Part shown: positions 16,137-24,532 of the stretch, piece by piece | Position numbering within the stretch: position 1 is the stretch's first letter | Layout: every line of letters starts with the position of its first letter | Assembly: GCA_036003705.1 (NCBI GenBank) | Contig: DASYSE010000085.1 | Coordinates: forward strand, 1-41,860 | Direction: 5' to 3' | Source of the DNA: CALGFH01 sp036003705 | GTDB lineage: Bacteria; Actinomycetota; CALGFH01 | DNA: 41,860 nt | The notes under the pieces: model-generated | What the model was told of the DNA's origin: nothing | What the model saw: the letters and a program-made list of their open reading frames with translations, nothing else | Databases searched by the model: none | Translations under genes and position numbers: made by a program

Positions 16137-17291
16137 ATGACCTTGCGCGCACGTCTGCTACCGGTGCTGGCGCTGTTCCTGGCGGTCGCGACCGCCATCG
16201 CCGTGTCCGTGGCCTGGTCACGGCCCGCGGCCGCGGTGGTCAGCGACAACCCGGACAACGGCACCCCGCAGACCAACGGGCGCGTGAACGCCGTCGCCTA
16301 CCTTGGCGGCACGGCCTACATCGGCGGCAGCTTCACGACCGTCAACGGGTCGACGCGCAACCGGCTGGCCGCCTTCAACGCCGCCGACGGGACGCTGCTG
16401 CCCTGGAACCCCAACGCCAACGGCGTCGTCCGGGCCCTGAAGGTGTCCCCGGCCGGCACCAGGGTGTATGTGGGCGGCGACTTCTCCGCGGTGGGCGGGG
16501 CGGTCCGCTCCCGGGTCGCCGCCCTCAGCCCCTCCAGCGGCGGCGCCTTCGGCTGGAGCCCGTATGTCAACGACAGCGTCAAGTCGGTCACGACCTCCAA
16601 CAGCGGCGCCACCGTCTACGTCGGCGGGGACTTCAGCTCGGCCGAGGGGGCCGGCCGGCAACGCCTGGCCGCCTTCAACGCCACCAGCGGGAACCTGTCC
16701 GCCACCTTCAAGCCGAACGTGTCGAACGGCACCGGCAACTTCGCGACGGTGCTGTCCATGGACGTCTCCGCCGACGGCGACACCCTCTACTTCGGCGGCG
16801 ACTTCGCCCTGGTCAACGGCTCCTCGCGCCGCAACGCGGCGGCCGTGTCGACCGGCGTGGCCACCCTGCGGGCGTGGCGCCCCAGTGCCACCGCCGACGT
16901 CGTCGGCGAGGTCACGGTGTCGGCCTCCGGGCGGACGGTGTTCGCCGGCGGCCGCAGCACCGGCGGCTACGTGCAGGCCTACGGCCCCACCGCCGGCGGC
17001 ACACCGGTGTGGGACGTGGCCGCCAACGGCGACGTGGAGGCGATCGTGGTCTCCTCCTCGATCCTGTACGTCGGCGGCCACTTCACCACCATCGGCGGCG
17101 CCAGCCGCGGCCACCTGGCCGCCGTGCGCGCCTCCGGCGGCGGCCTCGAGAGCTGGAACCCCGGCGCCAACGGCGTCTTCGGCGCGTTCGGGGCGGCCAT
17201 CACCAGCGGCCGCGTCGCCTTCGGCGGCGAGTTCACCCAGGTCGCCTCCGAGAGCCACCAGGGCGTCGTCCAGTTCTCCGGCACCCCGTGA
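16137..17291 (+). CDS. Secreted beta-propeller repeat protein
   Basis: A 384-residue exported protein with a Sec signal peptide (LLPVLALFLAVATAIAVSVA, cleavage probably after AAA near residue 33). The mature part consists of about six to seven repeats of 45-55 residues, each with a YVGGDF/YIGGSF-type strand followed by a G-x-x-R-x-x-LAAF/LAAV block and a W-x-P-x-x-NG block, typical of beta-propellers seen in actinobacterial surface proteins. ATG at 16137 has a GGGGGG ribosome site about 10 bases upstream. It closes the regulator-sat-cysC-PHP run on the plus strand after a 46-base gap. Ligand and role are unknown; glycan binding at the surface is a guess. Confidence 0.8.
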   Translation: MTLRARLLPVLALFLAVATAIAVSVAWSRPAAAVVSDNPDNGTPQTNGRVNAVAYLGGTAYIGGSFTTVNGSTRNRLAAFNAADGTLLPWNPNANGVVRALKVSPAGTRVYVGGDFSAVGGAVRSRVAALSPSSGGAFGWSPYVNDSVKSVTTSNSGATVYVGGDFSSAEGAGRQRLAAFNATSGNLSATFKPNVSNGTGNFATVLSMDVSADGDTLYFGGDFALVNGSSRRNAAAVSTGVATLRAWRPSATADVVGEVTVSASGRTVFAGGRSTGGYVQAYGPTAGGTPVWDVAANGDVEAIVVSSSILYVGGHFTTIGGASRGHLAAVRASGGGLESWNPGANGVFGAFGAAITSGRVAFGGEFTQVASESHQGVVQFSGTP

Positions 17292-17293
17292 GG

Positions 17294-17824
17294 TCAACGG
17301 CGTCGGAAGGCCGCCGAGGGAGCAGAAGGTGGCCCGGACAGCCCGCGCGAGGGGTTGCCATGCAGTGTCACGGCGTGTCGGCGGGCTCCTGCCGGCCGGC
17401 CGGCCGGCAGGTAGCGTTCGGCGTGGCCGACCGGGCCGAAGGAGAAGGCGAGCGCGATCAGGGCGACCAGGGCCCCGACGACGCCGTAGACCAGCGCGAC
17501 GCTGCCGGTGCGCTCGACGGCCCAGCCGCCGGCCAGGGCACCGACGGGGATGGCCGACCAGGCGAGCACGCCGGCGATGCTCATCACCCGGCCGAGCAGG
17601 TGGTTGGGGACGATCTGCTGGCGCAGGCTGATGGTGTTGATGTTGAAGAAGATGCCAAGACCGGAGATCGCCGCCCACAGCAGCAGCGCCGCCCAGTACC
17701 AGCGGGTCGCGGCCAGCACCACGGTGAGCAGGCCGTCGACCAGCAAGGCGCCAAGGGCGGCGAGGCTGAACGACAGCCGCCGACGTAGCGCCCCGCCGCC
17801 ACCGACAGCAGCCGGTTCCGCCAT
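17294..17824 (-). pseudogene. C-terminal remnant of an MFS exporter
   Basis: The 176-codon frame encodes only about four membrane helices. The stretch ISLRQQIVPNHLLGRVMSIAG and the following WSAIPVGALAGGWAVERTG match the C-terminal half of MFS_3/EntS-type drug or siderophore exporters, which have 12 helices and about 400 residues. The N-terminal half is absent: only ~80 bases separate it from the AspRS gene. The final ~40 residues run over a 24-base palindrome and are not family-like. I read it as a decayed fragment left by a rearrangement. A functional short protein is possible but less likely. Confidence 0.6.
17388..17411. terminator. 24-bp perfect palindrome, possible bidirectional terminator
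   Basis: Twelve bases (CCTGCCGGCCGG) are followed at once by their exact reverse complement. It lies about 100 bases beyond the stop of the plus-strand beta-propeller gene and inside the 3' end of the minus-strand MFS remnant. A hairpin here could end transcription from both sides, though no T-tract follows, as is common in high-GC genomes. Confidence 0.45.
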
Positions 17825-17901
17825 CCCCTCGCCCGCGCGGTCATCCCGGGCATTCTCGCGTGCTGGTCCGACACCGGCCAGGCGGAGGGAGCACCGGCAG
17901 G

Positions 17902-19233
17902 TTACGGGGTCAGGCGGTTGGGGCCGCGGAAGAACAGGGAGGCCTCGCGGATGGATGGGAGGTCCAGGAGCTTCATCAGGAGGCGGCTGATGCCGATGCC
18001 GAGGCCGCCGTGCGGGGGGCAGCCGTAGCGGAAGCAGTTCACGTAGTGGCCGATGGGCTCCAGCGGGATGCCCTTCTCGGCGGCCTGGGCGACCAGGACG
18101 TCGTAGCGGTGCTCCCGCTGGGCGCCGGTGGTGACCTCCAGGCCGTTCCAGATGAGGTCGAAGCTGCTGGTGACCGTCGGGTCGCCGTCGGGACGCATGT
18201 GGTAGAAGGGCCGCACCGACACCGGGTAGTCGGTGACGAACACGAACTGGTGCCCGAACTTGTCGGCGACCAGCTTCGAGAGCAGGCGCTCGCCCTCGCC
18301 GTCGAGGTCTTCCGAGGCCCGCTCGCCGGGCTGCCAGCCGGCCTGGAACAGCTGCTCGCGCGCCTCGGCCAGCGGCAGGCGGGGGAACGGTGTCGACGGG
18401 ACCGCGAGGCTGACGCCGAAGATCTCCTCGATCTCCTGGCCGAGGCTGTCGCGCACCTCCAAGATCGCGGCGGCCAGCAGCTCCTCTTCCATGCGCATCA
18501 CGTCGTCGACCGAGTCGATCCAGGCCATCTCCAGGTCCAGCCCGGTGAACTCGGTCGAGTGGCGTGAGGTGAAGCTGGGCTCGGCCCGGAAGACCGGCCC
18601 GACCTCCATCACCCGGTCGAAGCCGGCGGCGATCGCCATCTGCTTGTAGAACTGCGGCGACTGGGCCAGGTAGGCCGACGACCCGAAGTAGTCGACCCGG
18701 AACACCTCGGCGCCCGACTCCGACGCCGCCCCCATCAGCTTGGGGGTGTGCAGCTCGGTGAACCGCCGCGCCCGCAGGAAGGACCGCATGCTCTGCTCGA
18801 ACAGGTCGCCGACGGCGAAGGTCAGGTGCTGCCGGGGGGCCCGCAGATCCAGGAACCGCCAGTCCAGCCGGAGATCGATGTTGCTGGTCTCGGCGATCGG
18901 CAGCGGCTGCTCGGCGGTCGAGACCAGGTCGACCGAGTCGACCAGCACCTCGATCCCGCCGAGCCTCACCTGCGGCGCGTCGACGACCCGGCCGGTCAGG
19001 GCGACCGCCGACCCGATCGTGAGGGCATCCAGCTGCTGGTCGAGGCCGGGGCGCAGCTCGCGCCGGTTGGTGAGCTGCACCGCGCCGGTCTCGTCACGAA
19101 GGACCACGAACTGCATGCGCCGTTGCAGCCGGAGCGTCTGCACCCAGCCACACACCCGCACCTGGTCGCCGACCCGTGAGCCGAGCTGCCCGACCAGCAC
19201 GCGTGCTGGCTCCTGCCGGCCTTCGTCACCCAT
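17902..19233 (-). CDS. aspS: Archaeal-type (nondiscriminating-like) aspartyl-tRNA synthetase
   Basis: A 443-residue class IIb synthetase: OB-fold anticodon domain (1-~110, VRVCGWVQTLRLQRRMQFVV) and catalytic domain with motif 2 FRAEPSFTSRHSTEFTGLDLEM and motif 3 near the C-terminus (GIGISRLLMKLLDLPSIREA). It lacks the large GAD insertion of normal bacterial AspRS (~590 residues) and so belongs to the archaeal/eukaryotic group, found in some bacteria as AspRS2, often charging both tRNA-Asp and tRNA-Asn. ATG at 19233 has AAGGAG six bases upstream. It sits downstream of the polysaccharide genes, and a second bacterial-type AspRS may exist elsewhere in the genome. Confidence 0.9.
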   Translation of the reverse strand: MGDEGRQEPARVLVGQLGSRVGDQVRVCGWVQTLRLQRRMQFVVLRDETGAVQLTNRRELRPGLDQQLDALTIGSAVALTGRVVDAPQVRLGGIEVLVDSVDLVSTAEQPLPIAETSNIDLRLDWRFLDLRAPRQHLTFAVGDLFEQSMRSFLRARRFTELHTPKLMGAASESGAEVFRVDYFGSSAYLAQSPQFYKQMAIAAGFDRVMEVGPVFRAEPSFTSRHSTEFTGLDLEMAWIDSVDDVMRMEEELLAAAILEVRDSLGQEIEEIFGVSLAVPSTPFPRLPLAEAREQLFQAGWQPGERASEDLDGEGERLLSKLVADKFGHQFVFVTDYPVSVRPFYHMRPDGDPTVTSSFDLIWNGLEVTTGAQREHRYDVLVAQAAEKGIPLEPIGHYVNCFRYGCPPHGGLGIGISRLLMKLLDLPSIREASLFFRGPNRLTP

Positions 19234-19294
19234 GAACACTCCTTCACCGCGACCGAGCATGGGCCAAGCATATCGGTGGTGGCGGGAGGCGCGG

Positions 19295-20092
19295 TCAGGG
19301 GATGCGGCGGGAGCCGACCGGGAACGGGTCGGCGCGGTCCAGGTCGAGCAGGCTGTAGCCGAAGTGGTTGGCGGCCAGCTCGTGGCGGCGGCACAGCGAC
19401 CGGAAGCGCTCGCGGCGCCATCCCCTGGCCTGCGACAGCTCCTGCCACTGCCGCTGGTAGGTGGCGCTGCGGCGGGTGTCGATCCCGCCGGCCGGGATCT
19501 CCCCCTCCAGCTCCAGGAAGGCGGCGACCTCGGCCAGGGTCTCCTTCGGCTCCCCCACCAGCTGCTCGTACTTGACCACCAGCAGGTGGCGCAGGAAGGC
19601 GGCGTCCTGCTCGAACAGCCGGTGGGCGGCGAACCAGTGGTCCAGCAGGTCCCCGACCGAACGGAGCCGTGCCCACTTGCGGGTGGAGAGGCTGACGATC
19701 GCCGGGTGCCTGACCACCATCACGAAGCGGGCCTCGGGGAAGGCGGCCTGCAGGAACCGGCCCATCAGCAGGTTGGGCGGGGACTTCTCGACCAGGACCG
19801 GCTTGTCCAGGTCCCAGTGGGGCCGCCACTGCTCCAGGAGCCGGGTCGCCGTGTCCTGCGTCAGCAGCGGCGACGCCTCGGTGAGGTGGGAGGCGGGCCG
19901 CAGCGCGAACCGGCCAGGCCCGCCGTTGGCGCTGGCCGGAGGGTAGACGGTCTGGAGATGCTGGCCCTCGTCCTCCTCCACGCCGGTGCCGTGGAAGCCG
20001 CTCACGTTCGGGTGCGCGGCCAGGCAGCGGGTCAGCGGGGTGGTGCCGCTGCGGTGCAGCCCGCCGACGAACACCAGCCGATGGTCGTTCAT
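19295..20092 (-). CDS. Sulfotransferase family protein (2 of 4)
   Basis: A 265-residue sulfotransferase. The 5'-phosphosulfate loop is FVGGLHRSGTTPLTRCL (residues 8-24), and the 3'-phosphate block is RFVMVVRHPAIVSLSTRKW about mid-protein, preceded by VEKSPPNLLMGRFL. These define the Sulfotransfer_3-type family acting on glycans, lipids or proteins. ATG at 20092 overlaps the stop of the upstream kinase gene (ATGA). It is the last gene of the sulfatase-kinase-sulfotransferase run, so its acceptor is probably the same surface glycan that the sulfatase acts on; this is inference. Confidence 0.85.
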   Translation of the reverse strand: MNDHRLVFVGGLHRSGTTPLTRCLAAHPNVSGFHGTGVEEDEGQHLQTVYPPASANGGPGRFALRPASHLTEASPLLTQDTATRLLEQWRPHWDLDKPVLVEKSPPNLLMGRFLQAAFPEARFVMVVRHPAIVSLSTRKWARLRSVGDLLDHWFAAHRLFEQDAAFLRHLLVVKYEQLVGEPKETLAEVAAFLELEGEIPAGGIDTRRSATYQRQWQELSQARGWRRERFRSLCRRHELAANHFGYSLLDLDRADPFPVGSRRIP

Positions 20093-21423
20093 CCGGTGCC
20101 CCGTTGTCGGAGGCGCCGCCCGAGCACCTCGAGCAGGGCGGCGCCGACCGTGTCCGGCCGGCCGGTCACCGCCGAGACCTCGGCCTCGGCGGCCCGGCAG
20201 AGCCGCTCCAGGAGGTACAGGGTGAGCAGCAGCTCCTCGACCCCGGTCTGCTGGCCCAGCTCGGCCAGCCGCGGCGCCGCCCGGTCGCGGCCGGTGGCCG
20301 CCGCCGCGGCCGGCGGCTGGCCGAGGCCCTGCAGGGCGGTCTGGTAGCCGAAATGGAGCAGGTCGAAGCCGAGCGGCACGCCGTCGCCGCTGCGTTCCCA
20401 GTCCCATACCAGCAGCCGGTCAGGGGTCGAGCGCAGGTTCCACGGGCCCCAGTCGCCATGCCAGGTGGCGAAGGCGAGCCGGGTCGCCGCCTGCCCCTCG
20501 AGCGCCTCGATGGTGGCGTCGAGGGCGGCCGCGTCCCGGCCGTCCGTGTGCGTCCCGGCGGGCCCGACGTCCAAGGCCTGCCGGATGGGGGCCAGCCGCC
20601 GGCGCAGGCCGGCCCACCACGGGCTCTCCCCCAGCGCCATCACCTCGACCCCGCCGAGGGCGGCGATCTCCCTGGAGACGGCCGGCGGCGGCATGGCGTA
20701 GCGGCGGCCGCGGCGCCACAGCCGGTGCGGCAGGGCCGAGCTGATGGTGATCTCCAGCCCCTGCCACTGGCCCTGGTGGAGCAGGCCAGGGGCGGTGAAG
20801 CTGCGCGGGCCGGCCCCGGCCAGCCGCCGCAGCATGTCGGCCTCGGCGCGGACCAGGCGGCGGGTCAGGTCGTTCCAGCCGACCTTCATGTAGCCGACCG
20901 GCTGGCCGTCGCGGCCGATGAGCTGCACGACCGGCTTGCGGTTGGGCCGCACCGGGCCGAGGGCGATCGCGGCCGCCAGGTCGGACCGGCCGAGCGCCGC
21001 GGCCACATGGTCGCCGAGCAGGGTCCCCTCCGGCGGCCCGACGGCACCGACGAGCAGGCCGCGGCGGCGCAGCCACCACTGCAGGGCGCCGCTGCGCAGG
21101 CCGAGGCCGACCGCGGCCTTGGCCAGCCGGGCCCGCTGGGTCATGCCGTCGCTGTACTGGCGGACCGCCCCGGCGGCGGCCCGCCGCGAGGTCAGCGGCA
21201 CCAGCACCCGCGGGCGTCGCAGGTCGGGCAGGACCCCCCAGCCGAGCGACGACGGGACGCCGACCACCACCTCGACGCCGGGGTTCGGCCCCCACAGCAC
21301 CTCGGCCAGCCATTCCAGCTCACGGGCGCCGCCCCGGCGCCCGGCTCCGGGAGGGCGGCGCCCGTCGACGGCCCGGGGGGGTCCGGGGGGGGTGTGCCGG
21401 CCCTCCCGGTGGGTCGGGCTCAC
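20089..21423 (-). CDS. Aminoglycoside phosphotransferase/choline kinase-fold protein
   Basis: A 444-residue protein whose C-terminal half has the APH-type kinase motifs: catalytic loop HGDWGPWN (323-330) and metal-binding VWDWE (340-344). The N-terminal ~150 residues (LWGPNPGVEVVVGVPSSLGW and following) carry no motif I know; residues 10-37 are Pro/Gly/Arg-rich. Enzymes of this fold phosphorylate small hydroxylated molecules such as sugars or choline. GTG at 21423 overlaps the sulfatase stop (GTGA) and the 3' end overlaps the sulfotransferase start (ATGA), so it is tightly coupled to both. Substrate unknown; a sugar or glycan intermediate is plausible. Confidence 0.72.
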   Translation of the reverse strand: MSPTHREGRHTPPGPPRAVDGRRPPGAGRRGGARELEWLAEVLWGPNPGVEVVVGVPSSLGWGVLPDLRRPRVLVPLTSRRAAAGAVRQYSDGMTQRARLAKAAVGLGLRSGALQWWLRRRGLLVGAVGPPEGTLLGDHVAAALGRSDLAAAIALGPVRPNRKPVVQLIGRDGQPVGYMKVGWNDLTRRLVRAEADMLRRLAGAGPRSFTAPGLLHQGQWQGLEITISSALPHRLWRRGRRYAMPPPAVSREIAALGGVEVMALGESPWWAGLRRRLAPIRQALDVGPAGTHTDGRDAAALDATIEALEGQAATRLAFATWHGDWGPWNLRSTPDRLLVWDWERSGDGVPLGFDLLHFGYQTALQGLGQPPAAAAATGRDRAAPRLAELGQQTGVEELLLTLYLLERLCRAAEAEVSAVTGRPDTVGAALLEVLGRRLRQRGTG

Positions 21424-22811
21424 GGGCAGCCCGCCCCCTTGCAGGCGCGGGCCGCGGCCAGGTCGGCGCCCAGCGTCGCCGGCGGGTCGTTGGCCGGGTC
21501 GTCGTCGGCGAGCAGATTTCGCTCCATGCCAGGGTCGCCGGCCAGGTCGTAGAACTCCCGGTAGACGCCGGGCCCGCCCGGCTGGTCGTAGTTCTCGATG
21601 TACTGCCAGGTGGCGGTGCGCAGGGCCGCCCAGTCGCGGATCCCTGGAGCGTTGGCCGGGTCGCGCCAGTACTCGGCCAGCAGCCGCTCGCGCCGCCCGC
21701 GGTCGAGCAGGGAGCGGCCGTCGACGGTGTCGTCGGGGTCGGGCCGGATGCCGGCCGCGGCCAGCACCGTCGGCTTGATGTCGATGGTGGCGACCAGGCG
21801 GTCGTCGACCGTGCCGGCCGGCAGCCGTCCTGGCCAGCTGGCCAGGAACGGGACCTTGATCGATTCGGTGTAGGGGACGAACTTGCCAACGTGGCGGTGC
21901 TCCCCCCAGGAGTAGCCGTTGTCGGAGAGGAAGAAGACCAGCGTGTCGTCCAGCTCGCCGGTCTGCTGGAGCCTGCCCAGCACGCGGTCGACCAGGTCGT
22001 CGACCGACAGCAGGGTGCGCAGCTGGCCGGTCCGCAGCGCCTCCACCGTCGCCTCGGCCGCCGGCGGCCGGTCGCGCAGGTAGCGGGGCTTGCCGGCGAC
22101 GTCGGGGCCGCCAGCGGTCCCGACCCGGTCCAGCGGCGGGAAGGTGGCCTTGGCGTACTTCGACTCCGGCACCCGTGGGTCGTGGGGGGCGAACGGGGCC
22201 AGGTAGGCGAACCAGGGCCGGGCGTCGTCGCGCTCGAACTCGGCCAGGTAGGCGAGGGCCTGGTCGCCGATGAAGGTGGTCGAGTAGGTGGGGACCCGGC
22301 GCACCGTGCCGTCCACCTGCCACACCTGGTTGTAGTAGCCGCCGTTGGCCAGCGCCCAGCGGTCGAAGAACGGGGGCGGGCGCCGCAGCGGCCATCGGTT
22401 GAGGTACTTGCCGGCCATGGCCGTGCGGTAGCCGGCATCCCTGAGGTAGCGCTGCAGGGTGGTCCGCTGGTCCAGCCGGTCGGCCAGCCGCTGCTGGAGC
22501 ACGCCGTGGTTATGGACGTAGCGGCCGCTCAGGATCGACGCCCGCGACGGGCAGCAGCTCGGGGTGGTGGCGTACCCCTGGGTGTAGGTGACCCCGGCCC
22601 GGCCCAGCCAGCGCCTCGTCTTGGGCATCGCCTGGATGGTCTCGGCCCTGGCGTCGTCGGTCACCAGCACCAGCACGTTTGGTCCCTGGCGGCTCCCGGT
22701 CCCGCCCGGACCGGCCGCGGCCCCGCCGGAGCGCCTGGAGGCGGTGAACGCGACCACCGCCAGGACCAGGGCGGCGACCACCACCCCGACCAGGACCAGC
22801 CGGCCGACCAT
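21420..22811 (-). CDS. Membrane-anchored type I (formylglycine) sulfatase
   Basis: A 463-residue arylsulfatase-family protein. An N-terminal helix (LVLVGVVVAALVLAVVAF) anchors or exports it; the alkaline-phosphatase-fold domain begins with NVLVLVTDDARAETI (metal site) and contains the formylglycine motif C-x-P-S-R at residues 86-90 (CCPSR). Further metal ligands lie in LVFFLSDNGYSWGEHR. Such enzymes remove sulfate from glycans outside the cell and need a formylglycine-generating enzyme, not seen in this window. ATG at 22811 overlaps the flippase stop by one base. With the sulfotransferases nearby it probably edits or recycles the sulfated polymer. Confidence 0.87.
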   Translation of the reverse strand: MVGRLVLVGVVVAALVLAVVAFTASRRSGGAAAGPGGTGSRQGPNVLVLVTDDARAETIQAMPKTRRWLGRAGVTYTQGYATTPSCCPSRASILSGRYVHNHGVLQQRLADRLDQRTTLQRYLRDAGYRTAMAGKYLNRWPLRRPPPFFDRWALANGGYYNQVWQVDGTVRRVPTYSTTFIGDQALAYLAEFERDDARPWFAYLAPFAPHDPRVPESKYAKATFPPLDRVGTAGGPDVAGKPRYLRDRPPAAEATVEALRTGQLRTLLSVDDLVDRVLGRLQQTGELDDTLVFFLSDNGYSWGEHRHVGKFVPYTESIKVPFLASWPGRLPAGTVDDRLVATIDIKPTVLAAAGIRPDPDDTVDGRSLLDRGRRERLLAEYWRDPANAPGIRDWAALRTATWQYIENYDQPGGPGVYREFYDLAGDPGMERNLLADDDPANDPPATLGADLAAARACKGAGCP

Positions 22812-24532
22812 CACGCCTCCGCGCCGGGGGGGTTCGGAGCGGCGGCGCCGGCTCCCGGCCCGCCCGGTCGGGACCGGCCGGGCCGCCGGCGCAGGATGCC
22901 GCGGAGGGCCTCCCACTCCAGGCGGTCCCGGAAGCGCCAGAGCAGGACCGCGTACAGGCCAACGCCGGCGGCGGCGTAGGCCACGAACCCGGCGACGGTC
23001 GGGCCGAGCAGGGCCCGCATGCCCAACCCGACCAGCCCGAAGCTGACCGCCGACAGCACCGCGGCAACGCCCGTCCCCCGCCCGAACGGGTGCAGGCCCA
23101 TCGACCGCCACACCTGGACCAGCGGGAGCAGGTTGTTGAGCAGGATGCCGACCGCGAACGCGACCGCCGCCCCGGCCAGCCCGTACCGGGGGGTGAGGGC
23201 GAAGCTGAGGGCCAGGTTGGCGCCGAGGGAGACCAGGGTGTTGAACAGGTTCCAGGAGCTGCGGCCGCCCATCAGCAGCACCACGTCGACCGGCCCGACC
23301 GCGGTGGCGACCAGCATGGTGGCCGACAGGACGACCAGCACGACCTGGCCGCCGGCGAAGTCGCGGCCGAACACCTGCAGCAGGGCCGGGCCGAAGGCGA
23401 TCAGGGCCAGGTAGATGGGCCAGTTGAGGACGACCATCCAGCTGGTTGTCGTCTGGTAGGCCGACGAGGCCCGCTCCTGGCTGCGGCGGGCCAGCAGCTC
23501 GCTCAGCTTGGGGGCGAGCACCTGGCGGATGGCCACCGCGGCCATGGCCGCCATGGCCAGGTAGCGCGTGCTGGCCGCGTACACCCCGGCCTCTCTGGTC
23601 GAGCGCAGCGCCCCGATCAGCAGCGTGTTCAGCCACAGACTGGTGGTCTGGAAGATGGCGGCCAGCCCACGCGGGCCGCTGAAGCGCCAGAAGTTCCGCA
23701 GCAGCCTGCCGGCCGGCCGGGGCGGCTGCGGAGGTGGCGCGCCGTCCCTCGGCCGCTCGGCCCGGCGCAGCAGCAGCCCCATCCAAGCCAGCCCCGCGAC
23801 CAGCGCCGGGAGGTAGGGCCCGAGGTAGGCCAGGGCGATCACGGTGCTGCCCGCCCCGGCCAGCACGGCCGCCAGCACCAGCAGCGGCTGCAGCGCCGGC
23901 CGGATGATCTTGTCCAGGTACACCGTCGGCCGCATGGTGGCGAAGCCCCGGGTGGCGGCGAACACCGCCAGCGACAGCGCCGACACCGGGATGAACACGG
24001 CGAAGCTGCGGATGAAGTCGGTCAGCTGCCCGGTCTCGCCGCCGCGGGAGAAGACGTCGGCCAGCTCGGAGGCGTACACGAAGGTCAGGGCCCCGAGCAC
24101 GACCCCGGCGGCCAGCACCGGCCAGAGGCTGACAGACAGCCCCCGTCGCAGGTCGTTGACTCGGCCAAGCGCCCGGTAGCGCGGCACCATCCGCGACAGC
24201 CCGACATCGGCCCCGAGCGTGGCCGCGCTGGACAGGATCAGGAACAGGGCCACGGCCTCGTAGAAGGCGCCGGTGCCCTGGGCCCGCAGGCCCCTGGTGA
24301 TGATGACCAGCAGCACGAAATGGAGCAGCCCGGTGGCGACCGCGCCGGCCAGGTTGAGGGCTCCGCCCCTGGCCAGGGTGGTCAGGTCGCGCTGGGCGGC
24401 GTCGTCGGGGCCGCCGTCGGCCGGGGACGGCGCCGGTTCCACCGGGGGGCCGGCCTTGAGCCCCCCCAGCCCCCGATCCATCGGGGGGCTAGGCTTGAGC
24501 CCCCCGAGCCCCCCGGCCTGCCGGTCTGGCAC
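22811..24532 (-). CDS. Wzx-type polysaccharide flippase (MOP superfamily)
   Basis: About 573 residues with some 14 membrane helices and the polysaccharide-synthesis/MVF family pattern: early LARGGALNLAGAVATGLLHF, RFSGPRGLAAIFQT mid-protein, then LSATMLVATAVGPVDVVLLM. It would flip the lipid-linked repeat unit across the membrane for Wzy. GTG at 24532 shares one base with the upstream sulfotransferase stop (TAGTG), but codons 3-30 run through two tandem hairpin repeats and are not family-like; ATG at 24481 or GTG at 24442 are possible alternative starts. The C-terminal ~25 residues are Pro/Gly-rich. Confidence 0.87.
   Translation of the reverse strand: MPDRQAGGLGGLKPSPPMDRGLGGLKAGPPVEPAPSPADGGPDDAAQRDLTTLARGGALNLAGAVATGLLHFVLLVIITRGLRAQGTGAFYEAVALFLILSSAATLGADVGLSRMVPRYRALGRVNDLRRGLSVSLWPVLAAGVVLGALTFVYASELADVFSRGGETGQLTDFIRSFAVFIPVSALSLAVFAATRGFATMRPTVYLDKIIRPALQPLLVLAAVLAGAGSTVIALAYLGPYLPALVAGLAWMGLLLRRAERPRDGAPPPQPPRPAGRLLRNFWRFSGPRGLAAIFQTTSLWLNTLLIGALRSTREAGVYAASTRYLAMAAMAAVAIRQVLAPKLSELLARRSQERASSAYQTTTSWMVVLNWPIYLALIAFGPALLQVFGRDFAGGQVVLVVLSATMLVATAVGPVDVVLLMGGRSSWNLFNTLVSLGANLALSFALTPRYGLAGAAVAFAVGILLNNLLPLVQVWRSMGLHPFGRGTGVAAVLSAVSFGLVGLGMRALLGPTVAGFVAYAAAGVGLYAVLLWRFRDRLEWEALRGILRRRPGRSRPGGPGAGAAAPNPPGAEA
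24444..24505. repeat. Two tandem GC stem-loops at the flippase gene start
   Basis: Copy A: GGGGGGC (24444-24450) pairs with GCCCCCC (24460-24466). Copy B: GGGGGGCT (24483-24490) pairs with AGCCCCCC (24498-24505) over a 7-base loop. The two copies share the CTTGAGCCCCCC core and so are related to each other. They sit between the sulfotransferase stop and the first family-like flippase residues. A short REP-type palindromic repeat or a partial transcription terminator inside the operon would both fit. Confidence 0.5.

Noticed and set aside
22812..23786. Upstream extension of the sulfatase frame into the flippase gene
   Set aside because: The extension is Arg/Ala/Pro-rich shadow; the sulfatase begins with its signal anchor at 22811.
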